Assembly: GCA_937995835.1 (NCBI GenBank)
Contig: CALKIV010000091.1
Coordinates: 1-62,452 of the forward strand
Reading direction: 5' to 3'
DNA length: 62,452 nucleotides
Source of the DNA: an uncultured Dysgonomonas sp.
GTDB taxonomy: Bacteria > Bacteroidota > Bacteroidia > Bacteroidales > Dysgonomonadaceae
The position numbers were made by a program, and so were the translations under genes. The notes below the pieces were generated by a model. It was not told where the DNA came from, made no database searches, and saw only the letters and a program-made list of their open reading frames with translations. This document shows positions 51,542 to 59,428 of this stretch, piece by piece; within the stretch, counting starts at the first letter, position 1; each line of letters begins with the position of its first letter.

Positions 51542-51835
51542 CTATTTATTTTCGAAAGCATCCATAATGAAGGCGGTACCTTCCTTGTACGAATATTTAT
51601 CTATTTCGGGAACTAACCTTGTAAAGTGTTCGGAGTTGCAATGAATACTCAAAGCTCTTCTATCAGGCCATTTTTCGATAAAAATAAAATGTCCGAGATC
51701 ATCTTGATCGACAAAGAGATCATACTCTATACATAGCTCCTCTTGTCTTGTTTTCTCTACTAGTTCTGCATACAATGGCTTTACTATGTCGATAAATTCA
51801 GGTTTGATAAAATCTTCTGCTACAACTTTAATCAT
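51542..51835 (-). CDS. ABM-domain quinol monooxygenase-like protein (YgiN type)
   Basis: A 97-residue ferredoxin-like dimeric alpha/beta protein of the antibiotic biosynthesis monooxygenase superfamily. Typical signs are the start IKVVAEDFIKPEFID, the central LFVDQDDLGHFIFIEKWPDRRAL and the HCNSEHFTRL helix. Relatives act as quinol or haem monooxygenases without cofactors. It lies 79 bases upstream of the nitroreductase gene on the same strand, and the two may share a transcript from the promoter at 51941, suggesting quinone or redox metabolism. Confidence 0.9.
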   Translation of the reverse strand: MIKVVAEDFIKPEFIDIVKPLYAELVEKTRQEELCIEYDLFVDQDDLGHFIFIEKWPDRRALSIHCNSEHFTRLVPEIDKYSYKEGTAFIMDAFENK

Positions 51836-51940
51836 AATTATCTTTTCTATATTTCAATGAATGAATATGGGGTGTCTATATATCGTGTGATTGGTGTTTG
51901 TTCCTCCAAAGGTTTGTTCTGACTTGTTTCTGTCTAATAA

Positions 51941-51971
51941 CAAAAGTAGTTTTATGAATGTGTGTAATCAA
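51941..51971 (-). promoter_or_regulatory. Promoter of the ABM-nitroreductase pair
   Basis: Minus-strand TACTTTTG (51941-51948) with TTG (51969-51971) 20 bases upstream, the standard Bacteroidetes spacing. The predicted leader is about 100 bases. Confidence 0.6.
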
Positions 51972-52040
51972 TCGCCTAATCTAATTAAAAAATCTGATGT
52001 GCTTAATGACTAATGATGAGACATCTGTTAGTGTAAGGGG

Positions 52041-52079
52041 AAAACAAAAGGAGCAAGACCTATAAGATCTTGCTCCTTT
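52041..52079 (-). terminator. Rho-independent terminator after rpsA
   Basis: A 12-bp perfect stem (AAAGGAGCAAGA / TCTTGCTCCTTT) with a 9-base loop. On the minus strand it is followed by a T-rich run. Confidence 0.88.
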
Positions 52080-52108
52080 CTATCTAAGAGATTCAGTTTT
52101 TCTACTGA

Positions 52109-53887
52109 TTATTTTCCTCCTTCTAGTTTTTCTTTCAAAGCAGCTAGTTCTTCGATGTCACCAAGTGTAGTTTTTTCTACATTTGATTGGATCATTGCAG
52201 GAGCTTCTTTTTTAGGAGCTCTTTTAGTTCTCTTTTCAGAGTCATCAGCAACTTCATCTTCGAAAGTACGGCTGTGAGAAACTATGATACGTTTTGAGTC
52301 TTTGTTGAACTCGATAACTTTGAATTCTAGTTTTTCTTCAGCTTTAGCTTGTGAACCATCTTCTTTTGTTAGATGTTTTGGAGTTGAGAATCCTTCTACA
52401 CCATATGGAAGAGAGATTACAGCACCTTTGTCAGACAATTCGATGATTGTTCCTTCGTGTACCGATCCTAGTGTAAACACTGTTTCGAATACATCCCAAG
52501 GGTTTTCTTCCAATTGTTTGTGACCTAAGCTCAAACGACGATTTTCTACGTCGATTTCAAGAACTTGTACTTCGATATCAGCACCGATTTGAGTTACCTC
52601 GCTAGGGTGTTTGATTTTCTTAGTCCAAGAAAGGTCAGAAATGTGAATCAATCCGTCAACACCTTCTTCTATTTCAGCAAATACACCAAAGTTGGTGAAG
52701 TTGCGTACTTTAGCAGTGTGCTTGCTTCCAACAGGATATTTAGTTTCGATATTTTCCCATGGATCTGGTTTCAATTGTTTGATACCAAGAGACATTTTTC
52801 TTTCATCACGATCTAGAGTCAATATAACTGCTTCTATTTCGTCTCCTACTTGCATGAAGTCTTGAGCGCTACGTAAGTGTTGTGCCCAGCTCATTTCTGA
52901 AACGTGGATTAGACCTTCTACACCTGGAGCGATTTCGATAAATGCACCATAGTCAGCCATAACCACAACTCTTCCTTTCACTTTGTCTCCCACTTGTAGG
53001 TTAGTATCAAGAGCATCCCAAGGGTGAGGAGTAAGTTGTTTAAGACCAAGAGCGATACGTTTTTTGTCATCATCAAAGTCAAGGATAACAACGTTGATCT
53101 TTTGATCTAGTTCAACCACTTCTTCTGGGTGTGATACTCTACCCCAAGATAGGTCAGTGATGTGGATAAGTCCGTCAACACCTCCAAGGTCGATAAATAC
53201 ACCATATGAAGTGATGTTTTTAACAGTTCCTTCAAGAACTTGACCTTTTTCAAGTTTAGAGATAATTTCTTTCTTTTGTTGTTCAAGTTCTTCTTCGATA
53301 AGAGCTTTGTGAGAAACAACAACGTTTTTGAATTCATGGTTGATTTTAACCACTTTGAATTCCATAGTTTTTCCAACGAATACGTCGTAGTCGCGGATAG
53401 GTTTCACATCAATTTGTGAACCTGGTAAGAATGCTTCAATTCCGAATACGTCAACGATCATACCACCTTTAGTACGACATTTGATATATCCTTTGATGAT
53501 TTCATCTTTGTCAAGAGCTTCGTTAACACGATCCCAAGAGCGAGTAGCACGAGCTTTTTTGTGTGATAGCACAAGTTGTCCGTGGCTATCTTCTTGACTT
53601 TCGATAAATACTTCTACCTCGTCTCCGATAGCCAACTCAGGGTTGTAACGGAATTCGCCCATAGGTATAATACCGTCTGATTTGTAACCGATATTGATAA
53701 CTACTTCGCGTTTGGTGATAGAAATAACTTTACCGTTAACCACCTCTTTGTCGTTGATTTTGCTTAGAGATTGGTCGTAAACTTTAATAAGGTCTTCTTT
53801 GTTTGCCCCAACATAGGAATCCCCTTGTTCAAATACATCCCAATCGAAATCTGCGATAGGTTGTATGTTTTTTAGATTTTCACTCAT
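52109..53887 (-). CDS. rpsA: 30S ribosomal protein S1
   Basis: A 592-residue RNA-binding ribosomal protein that helps mRNA bind the 30S subunit, important where Shine-Dalgarno sites are weak as in Bacteroidetes. Six S1 (OB-fold) repeats can be followed: GKVISITKREVVINIG, GYIKCRTKGGMIVDVFG, GTVKNITSYGVFIDLGG, GRVVVMADYGAFIEIA, AKVRNFTNFGVFAEIE and GTIIELSDKGAVISLP. The first and last are more divergent, as usual. A charged tail (EKRTKRAPKKEAP) ends the protein. It is monocistronic, with a well-spaced promoter and a strong terminator. Confidence 0.97.
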   Translation of the reverse strand: MSENLKNIQPIADFDWDVFEQGDSYVGANKEDLIKVYDQSLSKINDKEVVNGKVISITKREVVINIGYKSDGIIPMGEFRYNPELAIGDEVEVFIESQEDSHGQLVLSHKKARATRSWDRVNEALDKDEIIKGYIKCRTKGGMIVDVFGIEAFLPGSQIDVKPIRDYDVFVGKTMEFKVVKINHEFKNVVVSHKALIEEELEQQKKEIISKLEKGQVLEGTVKNITSYGVFIDLGGVDGLIHITDLSWGRVSHPEEVVELDQKINVVILDFDDDKKRIALGLKQLTPHPWDALDTNLQVGDKVKGRVVVMADYGAFIEIAPGVEGLIHVSEMSWAQHLRSAQDFMQVGDEIEAVILTLDRDERKMSLGIKQLKPDPWENIETKYPVGSKHTAKVRNFTNFGVFAEIEEGVDGLIHISDLSWTKKIKHPSEVTQIGADIEVQVLEIDVENRRLSLGHKQLEENPWDVFETVFTLGSVHEGTIIELSDKGAVISLPYGVEGFSTPKHLTKEDGSQAKAEEKLEFKVIEFNKDSKRIIVSHSRTFEDEVADDSEKRTKRAPKKEAPAMIQSNVEKTTLGDIEELAALKEKLEGGK

Positions 53888-54165
53888 TTGTTAAATAGTG
53901 CTCTGCATTACCAGAATGCTGATCAGTAGAATTTAAAAAGTTAAACATTTATTAAAACTCGTTTCTTTCGAAAAAGCGGTGCAAAGGTATTGTTTTTCAG
54001 TGAATAATGCAATTGTAAGAAGATATATTTGTAGTGCTATTTGCAAAAGAGCTCTTGTCGGGCAGGAAAGCAAGTTTAGTCAATCGTTTTGGAGTGTTTC
54101 TGATCTCTTTTTCTTCTTAACTTGTAGATTGAGTTATGCTTATTGTGATAGTTCTACAAACAAAA
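53888..54165. other. Upstream region of rpsA and spacer to the phosphate operon
   Basis: Between rpsA and the next terminator lie the rpsA leader, with a small GCATT/AATGC hairpin (53905-53919), the promoter at 53982-54012, and about 150 bases with no recognisable signal. A short + strand frame here (53979-54185) has no family features and is not taken as a gene. Confidence 0.6.
53982..54012 (-). promoter_or_regulatory. Promoter of rpsA
   Basis: Minus-strand TACCTTTG (53982-53989) with TTG (54010-54012) 20 bases upstream, a complete -7/-33 pair. The expected leader is about 88 bases. Confidence 0.65.
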
Positions 54166-54196
54166 AAGTAGCAAGGTATTTGTGACCTTGCTACTT
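54166..54196 (-). terminator. Rho-independent terminator after the PiT gene
   Basis: A 12-bp perfect stem (AAGTAGCAAGGT / ACCTTGCTACTT) with a 7-base loop. On the minus strand it is followed by six T. Confidence 0.88.
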
Positions 54197-54234
54197 CTCT
54201 TATATTTTGAAATAACTTTCTTAATCCAGTTTTT

Positions 54235-55290
54235 TTAGAAAAAGGATTCAAAGATATAATATACTGCCATGGCTATTAGAGCGCTGACAGGAATAGTTAA
54301 TACCCAAGCTATCAGAAGATCTTTGGTTACTCCCCATCTTACAGCTGAAAGTCTTTTCACAGATCCCACTCCTATAATACTACCTGATATAACGTGAGTA
54401 GTACTTACTGGAACATGCAGGAACTCTGCTATGAATATGGTGAGTGCACCAGCTGTTTGAGCTGTAAAGCCTTCTACTGGTGTGATTTTGGTGATCCTGT
54501 TCCCCATCGTTTTCATGATTTTCCAACCTCCGCCCATTGTTCCTAGAGCAATTGCTGTAAAACAGACTAGAGGTACCCAATCATGCATGTCATCCATACT
54601 TTCCATTTCCATAAAGTGTGGTAACTCCATCCCCGAATGTGTCGCTGCAATCAACGCTGCGGCAATAATACCCATTACTTTTTGGGAGTCATTCAACCCA
54701 TGAGAAATACTAAGAAGAGCAGAAGAAATAAGTTGGAGTCGCTTGAACCATCTATCAGCCGGACCAGGTTTTGCGTTTTTAGCAAAGTGCATGGTCAATA
54801 GGGTGATCATATTTCCCATTACCATCCCCAACAGAGGAGCTACAATGATAAAAAGGGCGATAATACCCACTACACCGGCATGTACCGCCGAAAAGCCTGC
54901 AGCTGCTATCCCCGCACCAGCAAACCCCCCGATGAGGGTGTGAGATGATGAAGATGGGATGCCCAGTTTCCAAGTCAATAGATTCCATGTGATTGCAGCA
55001 ATAAGACCTGCTACCAATACATGTGACGGTTCGGCTGCCATAGCAGTCACCACATCCATTCTGACGGTTTTGGATACTGTATCTGCAATACCAAAGCCAC
55101 CAATTATATATTTTGCAATAAAATAGGCTACGAAGTTGAAAAAAGCAGCCCATATAACAGCCTGAGTAGGAGTTAATACTTTAGTTGAAACAACGGTGGC
55201 AATAGAGTTTGCTGCGTCATGAAAACCATTTATAAAATCAAATATTATAGCAAGAACTATAATAATGATTAATAAGGTCATTCCGTCCAT
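54235..55290 (-). CDS. PiT-family inorganic phosphate transporter
   Basis: A 351-residue inner-membrane transporter for low-affinity, cation- or proton-coupled phosphate (metal phosphate) uptake. The two PiT signature repeats are present: DFINGFHDAANSIATVV near residue 18 and SHGLNDSQKVMGI in the second half. GIPSSSSHTLIGG and VSTTHVISGSIIG are also diagnostic. About ten membrane helices are seen. Its ATG overlaps the stop of the upstream DUF47 gene by one base (TAATG), so translation is coupled. A terminator follows. Confidence 0.96.
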   Translation of the reverse strand: MDGMTLLIIIIVLAIIFDFINGFHDAANSIATVVSTKVLTPTQAVIWAAFFNFVAYFIAKYIIGGFGIADTVSKTVRMDVVTAMAAEPSHVLVAGLIAAITWNLLTWKLGIPSSSSHTLIGGFAGAGIAAAGFSAVHAGVVGIIALFIIVAPLLGMVMGNMITLLTMHFAKNAKPGPADRWFKRLQLISSALLSISHGLNDSQKVMGIIAAALIAATHSGMELPHFMEMESMDDMHDWVPLVCFTAIALGTMGGGWKIMKTMGNRITKITPVEGFTAQTAGALTIFIAEFLHVPVSTTHVISGSIIGVGSVKRLSAVRWGVTKDLLIAWVLTIPVSALIAMAVYYIFESFF

Positions 55291-55937
55291 TACGTATATT
55301 TTATGATGATAGTTTTTATGATTTTCCCAACAGCCTCTGCTGCATCGGTTGCTCTTTCAAGCTCGTGCAATATTTCTTTCAATTTAATGATCTCAATTGC
55401 ATCTTTTTCGTTTTGAAATAAGTCGATAAGGAAGTGCTCATAAACATCATCTGCACTATGTTCGATCTCTTTGAGTTCGTTGCAATATTCCTTTATTTTG
55501 TCAGGACTTTTGCGCATCATTGCCAGCTCTCCCACAGCTAGATGTAGGCATTTTGCTGCATCTTGTACCAGTTCTGCCAAACGGATAGAAGATTCAGGCA
55601 TTGATTTAGGGTTGTAGAGCATAATACGCTTAGCACAACTGTTGATCAGATCGGTAAAATCGTCAAGTTTGCTAGATAAGCTGTTGATGTCTTCTCTGTC
55701 AAAAGGAGTGATGAACGTATCGTTCAGCTCTTCAAAAATTTGATTTTGAATAACATCGCCTTTCAGTTCTTTTTCTTTTACTTGCTTATAAAGTGCGACC
55801 GCTTCTTCATGAGAAGTGGTTTGTACACAGTCTATAACAATTGTTGCTGCATCAACCGTGACTTCCGTCATCTCTTTAAGCAGAAGATAGAATTTATTCT
55901 CTTTAGGTTTAAATCTATCAAAAAGGCTATTTTTCAT
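55290..55937 (-). CDS. DUF47/PhoU-like protein partnered with PiT
   Basis: A 215-residue all-helical cytoplasmic protein with PhoU-like repeats (TTSHEEAVALYKQVKEKELKGD, IFEELNDTFITPFDREDINS, REDINSLSSKLDDFTDLIN). The second repeat carries the acidic ExxxD-type residues that bind metals. DUF47 proteins are almost always encoded beside PiT genes and are thought to regulate or assist the transporter. The stop/start overlap with the PiT gene supports this. A candidate promoter sits upstream at 55994. Confidence 0.94.
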   Translation of the reverse strand: MKNSLFDRFKPKENKFYLLLKEMTEVTVDAATIVIDCVQTTSHEEAVALYKQVKEKELKGDVIQNQIFEELNDTFITPFDREDINSLSSKLDDFTDLINSCAKRIMLYNPKSMPESSIRLAELVQDAAKCLHLAVGELAMMRKSPDKIKEYCNELKEIEHSADDVYEHFLIDLFQNEKDAIEIIKLKEILHELERATDAAEAVGKIIKTIIIKYT

Positions 55938-56281
55938 ATTCTAAAATAAACTGTTAGATGCCCTCCTCGATGGAAAGACTTTTTATTATGCTGCAAAGGT
56001 AGAAAAAGATTTGTAGGTTTAAAAAGATTTAACACCACAATTAAGATATTATTTTTGTGTTTTATAGGTACTTGATACGACTCTCAATGAGTTGATTGTT
56101 AGTTTGGTATTGACTTTGATAGACTTCTGTTGGAGATAATATATCATGTGTCTTAGTGTTAAGAAGATGAGATGCATTCCGAAAAGATGTTAAAAAGAGC
56201 TGGTGAATAATCTTCTTAAAGTGTGATTTACTGATGGATAAACATTTTTCTATATCTTTATCAATCAAAATAGACTGTTGG
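55938..56281. other. Divergent spacer between the DUF47-PiT operon and an outer-membrane protein gene
   Basis: 344 bases without a gene. It contains the DUF47 promoter candidate, and on the + strand a single TATTTTTG (56050-56057) that could be a distant -7 element giving a leader of over 200 bases. A minus-strand frame here (56062-56412) shows no protein features and mostly shadows the + strand gene. No repeats or RNA gene were seen. Confidence 0.5.
55994..56001 (-). promoter_or_regulatory. Candidate -7 element of the DUF47-PiT operon
   Basis: Minus-strand TACCTTTG, identical to the rpsA -7 element, 56 bases before the DUF47 start codon. No clear -33 match. Confidence 0.5.
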
Positions 56282-57052
56282 ATGAAAAAAATAGTAACAA
56301 TCTTTGGTCTCTTGCTTTTATATCTCTCTTCTCTTTCGGCACAGGAAGTGATAGAGGGAAAAAGGGATTCTATAAAGGTGAGCGATGAAAGAAATATTTT
56401 TGAACTAAACACTAATTCAAAGACTGACGGACGTCATTACATAGATATGTTGGATGAGCAAATCAAGCAGCCCATGTCGCCAGAGGAAAAGCAGAGGCGA
56501 GAGGAATTTGTTCAAACTGTGACATTCCAAGTTCCCAAGCTTTATGTTGGACCTGCTACCCAAGAAAAGAGTTGGGGGAAGAATATTCCCAATCAGAATG
56601 ATTATAGTTTCTATAATGTTACACCCGTGAATGAGGATTTGGCAATGGCAACGAGTTCAACACGGACAAGCTATCCTATGGTGATGATGAATCAGGTGCA
56701 ATTGAACCTGATCTATTCGATCAACGATTGGCTAACAGTTTCAGGTGGAGTGTATGTCGCTAAATATGGCATGTTGCAATATCAGCAGGATGCCGGTATC
56801 AATGCGTCGATGCGTTTTAAACTAAACGATAGATTATATTTGAAAGCACAAGGACGTTATTCAGCAGCAATGCATGGAAGTAGAAACTTTGGGCATGTAA
56901 TGGAAGGAATGCTCCCACAAACTTATTATGGTGGTGGGCTAGAGTATAAGATCAATGACAAGTTTGGTGTAGAGGGAGGAGTGATCAGAGAATTTAATCC
57001 CATGACACGCAAATGGTCAAACAGACCGTATATTGGTCCGATCTTTTATTGA
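56282..57052 (+). CDS. Predicted outer-membrane protein of unknown function
   Basis: A 256-residue exported protein. ATG 56282 (MKKIVTIFGL) starts a signal peptide ending LSAQ; the upstream alternative at 56234 adds sequence that is not signal-like. After a charged linker of about 70 residues (MSPEEKQRREEFVQT) come amphipathic beta strands (VQLNLIYSINDWLTVSGGVY, GGGLEYKINDKFGVEGG), and the chain ends YIGPIFY, as small outer-membrane barrels do. About eight strands are possible. No family was recognised. It is followed by a hairpin. Confidence 0.72.
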   Translation: MKKIVTIFGLLLLYLSSLSAQEVIEGKRDSIKVSDERNIFELNTNSKTDGRHYIDMLDEQIKQPMSPEEKQRREEFVQTVTFQVPKLYVGPATQEKSWGKNIPNQNDYSFYNVTPVNEDLAMATSSTRTSYPMVMMNQVQLNLIYSINDWLTVSGGVYVAKYGMLQYQQDAGINASMRFKLNDRLYLKAQGRYSAAMHGSRNFGHVMEGMLPQTYYGGGLEYKINDKFGVEGGVIREFNPMTRKWSNRPYIGPIFY

Positions 57053-57058
57053 AAGTAA

Positions 57059-57104
57059 GCACCATGGGAAGCATTTTATCCCCCCTTATGGTGCCTTATT
57101 TTTA
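57059..57104 (+). terminator. Probable terminator after the outer-membrane protein gene
   Basis: A 7-bp stem GCACCAT / ATGGTGC with an inner GGG/CCC pairing, followed by a T-rich run (57095-57104). The T-run reaches the stop codon of the convergent GH28 gene at 57102. Confidence 0.6.
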
Positions 57105-58577
57105 TTCAAAATCGCTCATATAAACTTTGAAATCTGTGACATCTGATAGTTTATAAGGTTCAATGCCTTGCTCTATAGGTGTTCGAAAGTTTATAATCCT
57201 AGCTCCGTCTACATCTTCCATCCAGAGAGGTGGGCGAAAGTCCGGTGTTTGGTGACTAATCTTTATGTTGTTCAACTCTATATTCTTTGCATGTCTGATA
57301 AAAAATGCAGAAGCAGGAATTGTACCAAACATCCAAGGCTCTGGGTATAAGTTTGCATTTTCTGGTGGAGTCAGTGCTCCATCTTCTTTTGTGCCCCCTC
57401 CTTTAAAGTTTATATTAATATTGCTCAAGCTAACATCTTCTATCTGATGATCAGGAATGCCTGCAATGATGCAAGCATAACGAGAGTCTGCATTGTATAC
57501 ATTAATATTACTAATGGAAACACGAGCTATTTTGCCCACAGGTGTGCCTTTAGGGCTGCGTAAACGTGAGCCTAGACGAAGGAATATGGGAGCATTTACA
57601 ATGTTTTTCATCGTAATGTTATTAATTACCACATCTTCCAGATGGCCTCCATCTACGGTTTCCAATGCTAAGCCTCTGCATTGTTCAAAGATACAATTGG
57701 TAATAGAAATATTTTTGAAGCCTCCACTAGATTCTGTTCCAAACTTGATACGTCCTGTGGTATAACCATGATCTGGAGCTTGTGGCTCATCTTTCTGATA
57801 GGTGGCATCTAATACAGTGCCATTATCGTAACCGCTGACAAAACAATTGGCGATGGTTACATTTTCAGTGTCTTTGAAATAACCTAGTGCATAGCTGCTT
57901 TTCAGTACGATGGCGTCGTCCCATGGTGTGTTGACGATGCAGTCTGATACTCTAACATTTTTGCAACAGTCGATATCGAAACCATCTCTATTGCTATCCA
58001 CTTTTAGGTTGAGCAAAGAAAGGTTGTCTACTCCCGTAGCTAGTACAGCAAAATGTCCGCAACGGAGCATTGAAATATCTTTGATCACAACATTTTTGCA
58101 CTCCTTCAGACTGATGGCTTTATTGCCAACACCAGGCAAGCGACTTTCTTCTCTGGTCAATCCACGTCCGTGTATCAGCCCTTCTCCTTTGATGGTAATA
58201 TTCTCTAAGCCTATACCCCAAATGAGACTATTCTTCCAGTGACTATGGCCAAAGTCTTGATAAAGATTGTGCTCATTCTCCTCAGCCAGATCATATCCTC
58301 TGCCTTTTTCAGGATAGGCTGCGAGGATTGTGCTTCCTGCATCTAGGTAGAGGGTGATATTGCTGGCTAAGCGAATAGAAAAACTCGCATAGGTGCCGGC
58401 AGGAAAAAAGACAGTGCCACCACCATTGGCTGAGGCAGATTTAATTGCTTCATTGATGGCATCAGAGTCGATGTGTATGCCATCACCTTTAGCCCCAAAG
58501 TCTTTTACATTATAAAAAATATTGGCTTGAAGGTTAATGGCAAGGCACGCAAGAGTTAGTAATATTATTTTTTTCAT
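57102..58577 (-). CDS. GH28-family glycoside hydrolase (polygalacturonase fold)
   Basis: A 491-residue secreted right-handed beta-helix enzyme (signal peptide 1-18, ending LQAN). The start FYNVKDFGAKGDGIHIDSDA is the usual pectinase beta-helix cap. Catalytic-type residues are in SNRDGFDIDCC, TPWDDAIVLKSS and FGTESSGG, which parallel the NTDGxD, DDxxx and GHG/GSE motifs of GH28, with a Lys in KSS. It should cleave galacturonosyl bonds or a related uronate or hexose linkage. It is the last of four genes in the operon, two bases after the CBM9-like gene. Confidence 0.88.
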   Translation of the reverse strand: MKKIILLTLACLAINLQANIFYNVKDFGAKGDGIHIDSDAINEAIKSASANGGGTVFFPAGTYASFSIRLASNITLYLDAGSTILAAYPEKGRGYDLAEENEHNLYQDFGHSHWKNSLIWGIGLENITIKGEGLIHGRGLTREESRLPGVGNKAISLKECKNVVIKDISMLRCGHFAVLATGVDNLSLLNLKVDSNRDGFDIDCCKNVRVSDCIVNTPWDDAIVLKSSYALGYFKDTENVTIANCFVSGYDNGTVLDATYQKDEPQAPDHGYTTGRIKFGTESSGGFKNISITNCIFEQCRGLALETVDGGHLEDVVINNITMKNIVNAPIFLRLGSRLRSPKGTPVGKIARVSISNINVYNADSRYACIIAGIPDHQIEDVSLSNININFKGGGTKEDGALTPPENANLYPEPWMFGTIPASAFFIRHAKNIELNNIKISHQTPDFRPPLWMEDVDGARIINFRTPIEQGIEPYKLSDVTDFKVYMSDFE

Positions 58578-58579
58578 TT

Positions 58580-59428
58580 TTATTCTTCTTTTTCAGGTGG
58601 CATTAATTTAAATGTTCTCAACAGGGATGCATCTCCATACATGGTGTGATGTCGGGATAAGTTCCAAAATCCATCTTTTGATTTCCCTTCGCTATTGTCG
58701 AAATCGATAACAGCCCAGCAAAGCCCTATCAATTTATTAGCATAAAAGTCAGATTGGATGGAATAGTCAGCCCCTTTGGGCGATGCATAATCATAAGGGG
58801 TAATGTAGAACTCAAGTTTCAGTTTGCCACTTTCTCCATCCTTAAAATCATATTGATAAGCATAATCAGAAAAGGGCTTTTCTTTCAGCCATTGCTGAGG
58901 TCCCCAATACATGCACCAGTCTCCTTTTTTGTCAGGAGTGTAAATATGATAGTTTTGGGCATGGCGTCCATGAAATAAATCCCAAGCTTCTTCTTTACTT
59001 ACATCCTTGAAAGGGTAGAATCTATCGATGAATGCACCTCCTGAACGATCTCCATCTACCACAACTTCGAAGATATCTACTGAAATATCATCTCTGTCGA
59101 AAGCCCAATAGTTATCCTCAGCCTCATAGAGAAAGTAGAGACGATTGAGCCCTTCCACCCAGCCAACCTTTACTTTAATATCTAGCGTTGATCTGTTGAT
59201 ATTTAGATGTTTGCCTTCGTCTTCAGTCATCTCTTCAATGCCAATGGTGTACGATTCGGGTACAATGTCCCAATCGCTGAAGTTTCCATCTATCTTTGGC
59301 ATGTTTTTTTGAGTAAAACCAAAGACCTTAAAGACGGTTGAATCCGGCGATTGTCCTTGTAGCGCTAGAGCAGTCCCAAAGGCTATAAAGAGAATAAAAG
59401 ATTTATTCCATGAAACTATTTTTTCCAT
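58580..59428 (-). CDS. Secreted CBM9-like carbohydrate-binding protein
   Basis: A 282-residue exported protein (signal peptide about 1-26, ending LQGQ). The core (PKIDGNFSDWDIVPESYTIG, LDIKVKVGWVEGLNRLYFLY, DISVDIFEVVVDGDRSGG) fits the DOMON/CBM9-like sandwich found in Bacteroidetes proteins annotated as sugar-binding. No catalytic motif is seen. Its start overlaps the stop of the GH28-DUF4450 gene by 13 bases, and the next GH28 gene begins 2 bases on. It may help capture oligosaccharides at the envelope. Confidence 0.75.
   Translation of the reverse strand: MEKIVSWNKSFILFIAFGTALALQGQSPDSTVFKVFGFTQKNMPKIDGNFSDWDIVPESYTIGIEEMTEDEGKHLNINRSTLDIKVKVGWVEGLNRLYFLYEAEDNYWAFDRDDISVDIFEVVVDGDRSGGAFIDRFYPFKDVSKEEAWDLFHGRHAQNYHIYTPDKKGDWCMYWGPQQWLKEKPFSDYAYQYDFKDGESGKLKLEFYITPYDYASPKGADYSIQSDFYANKLIGLCWAVIDFDNSEGKSKDGFWNLSRHHTMYGDASLLRTFKLMPPEKEE

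Noticed and set aside
53979..54185. 68-residue + strand open frame upstream of rpsA
   Set aside because: It spans the rpsA promoter and a terminator hairpin and shows no protein-like pattern.
56062..56412. 116-residue minus-strand open frame before the outer-membrane protein gene
   Set aside because: Half of it is antisense to the signal peptide of the + strand gene; the remainder has no family features.
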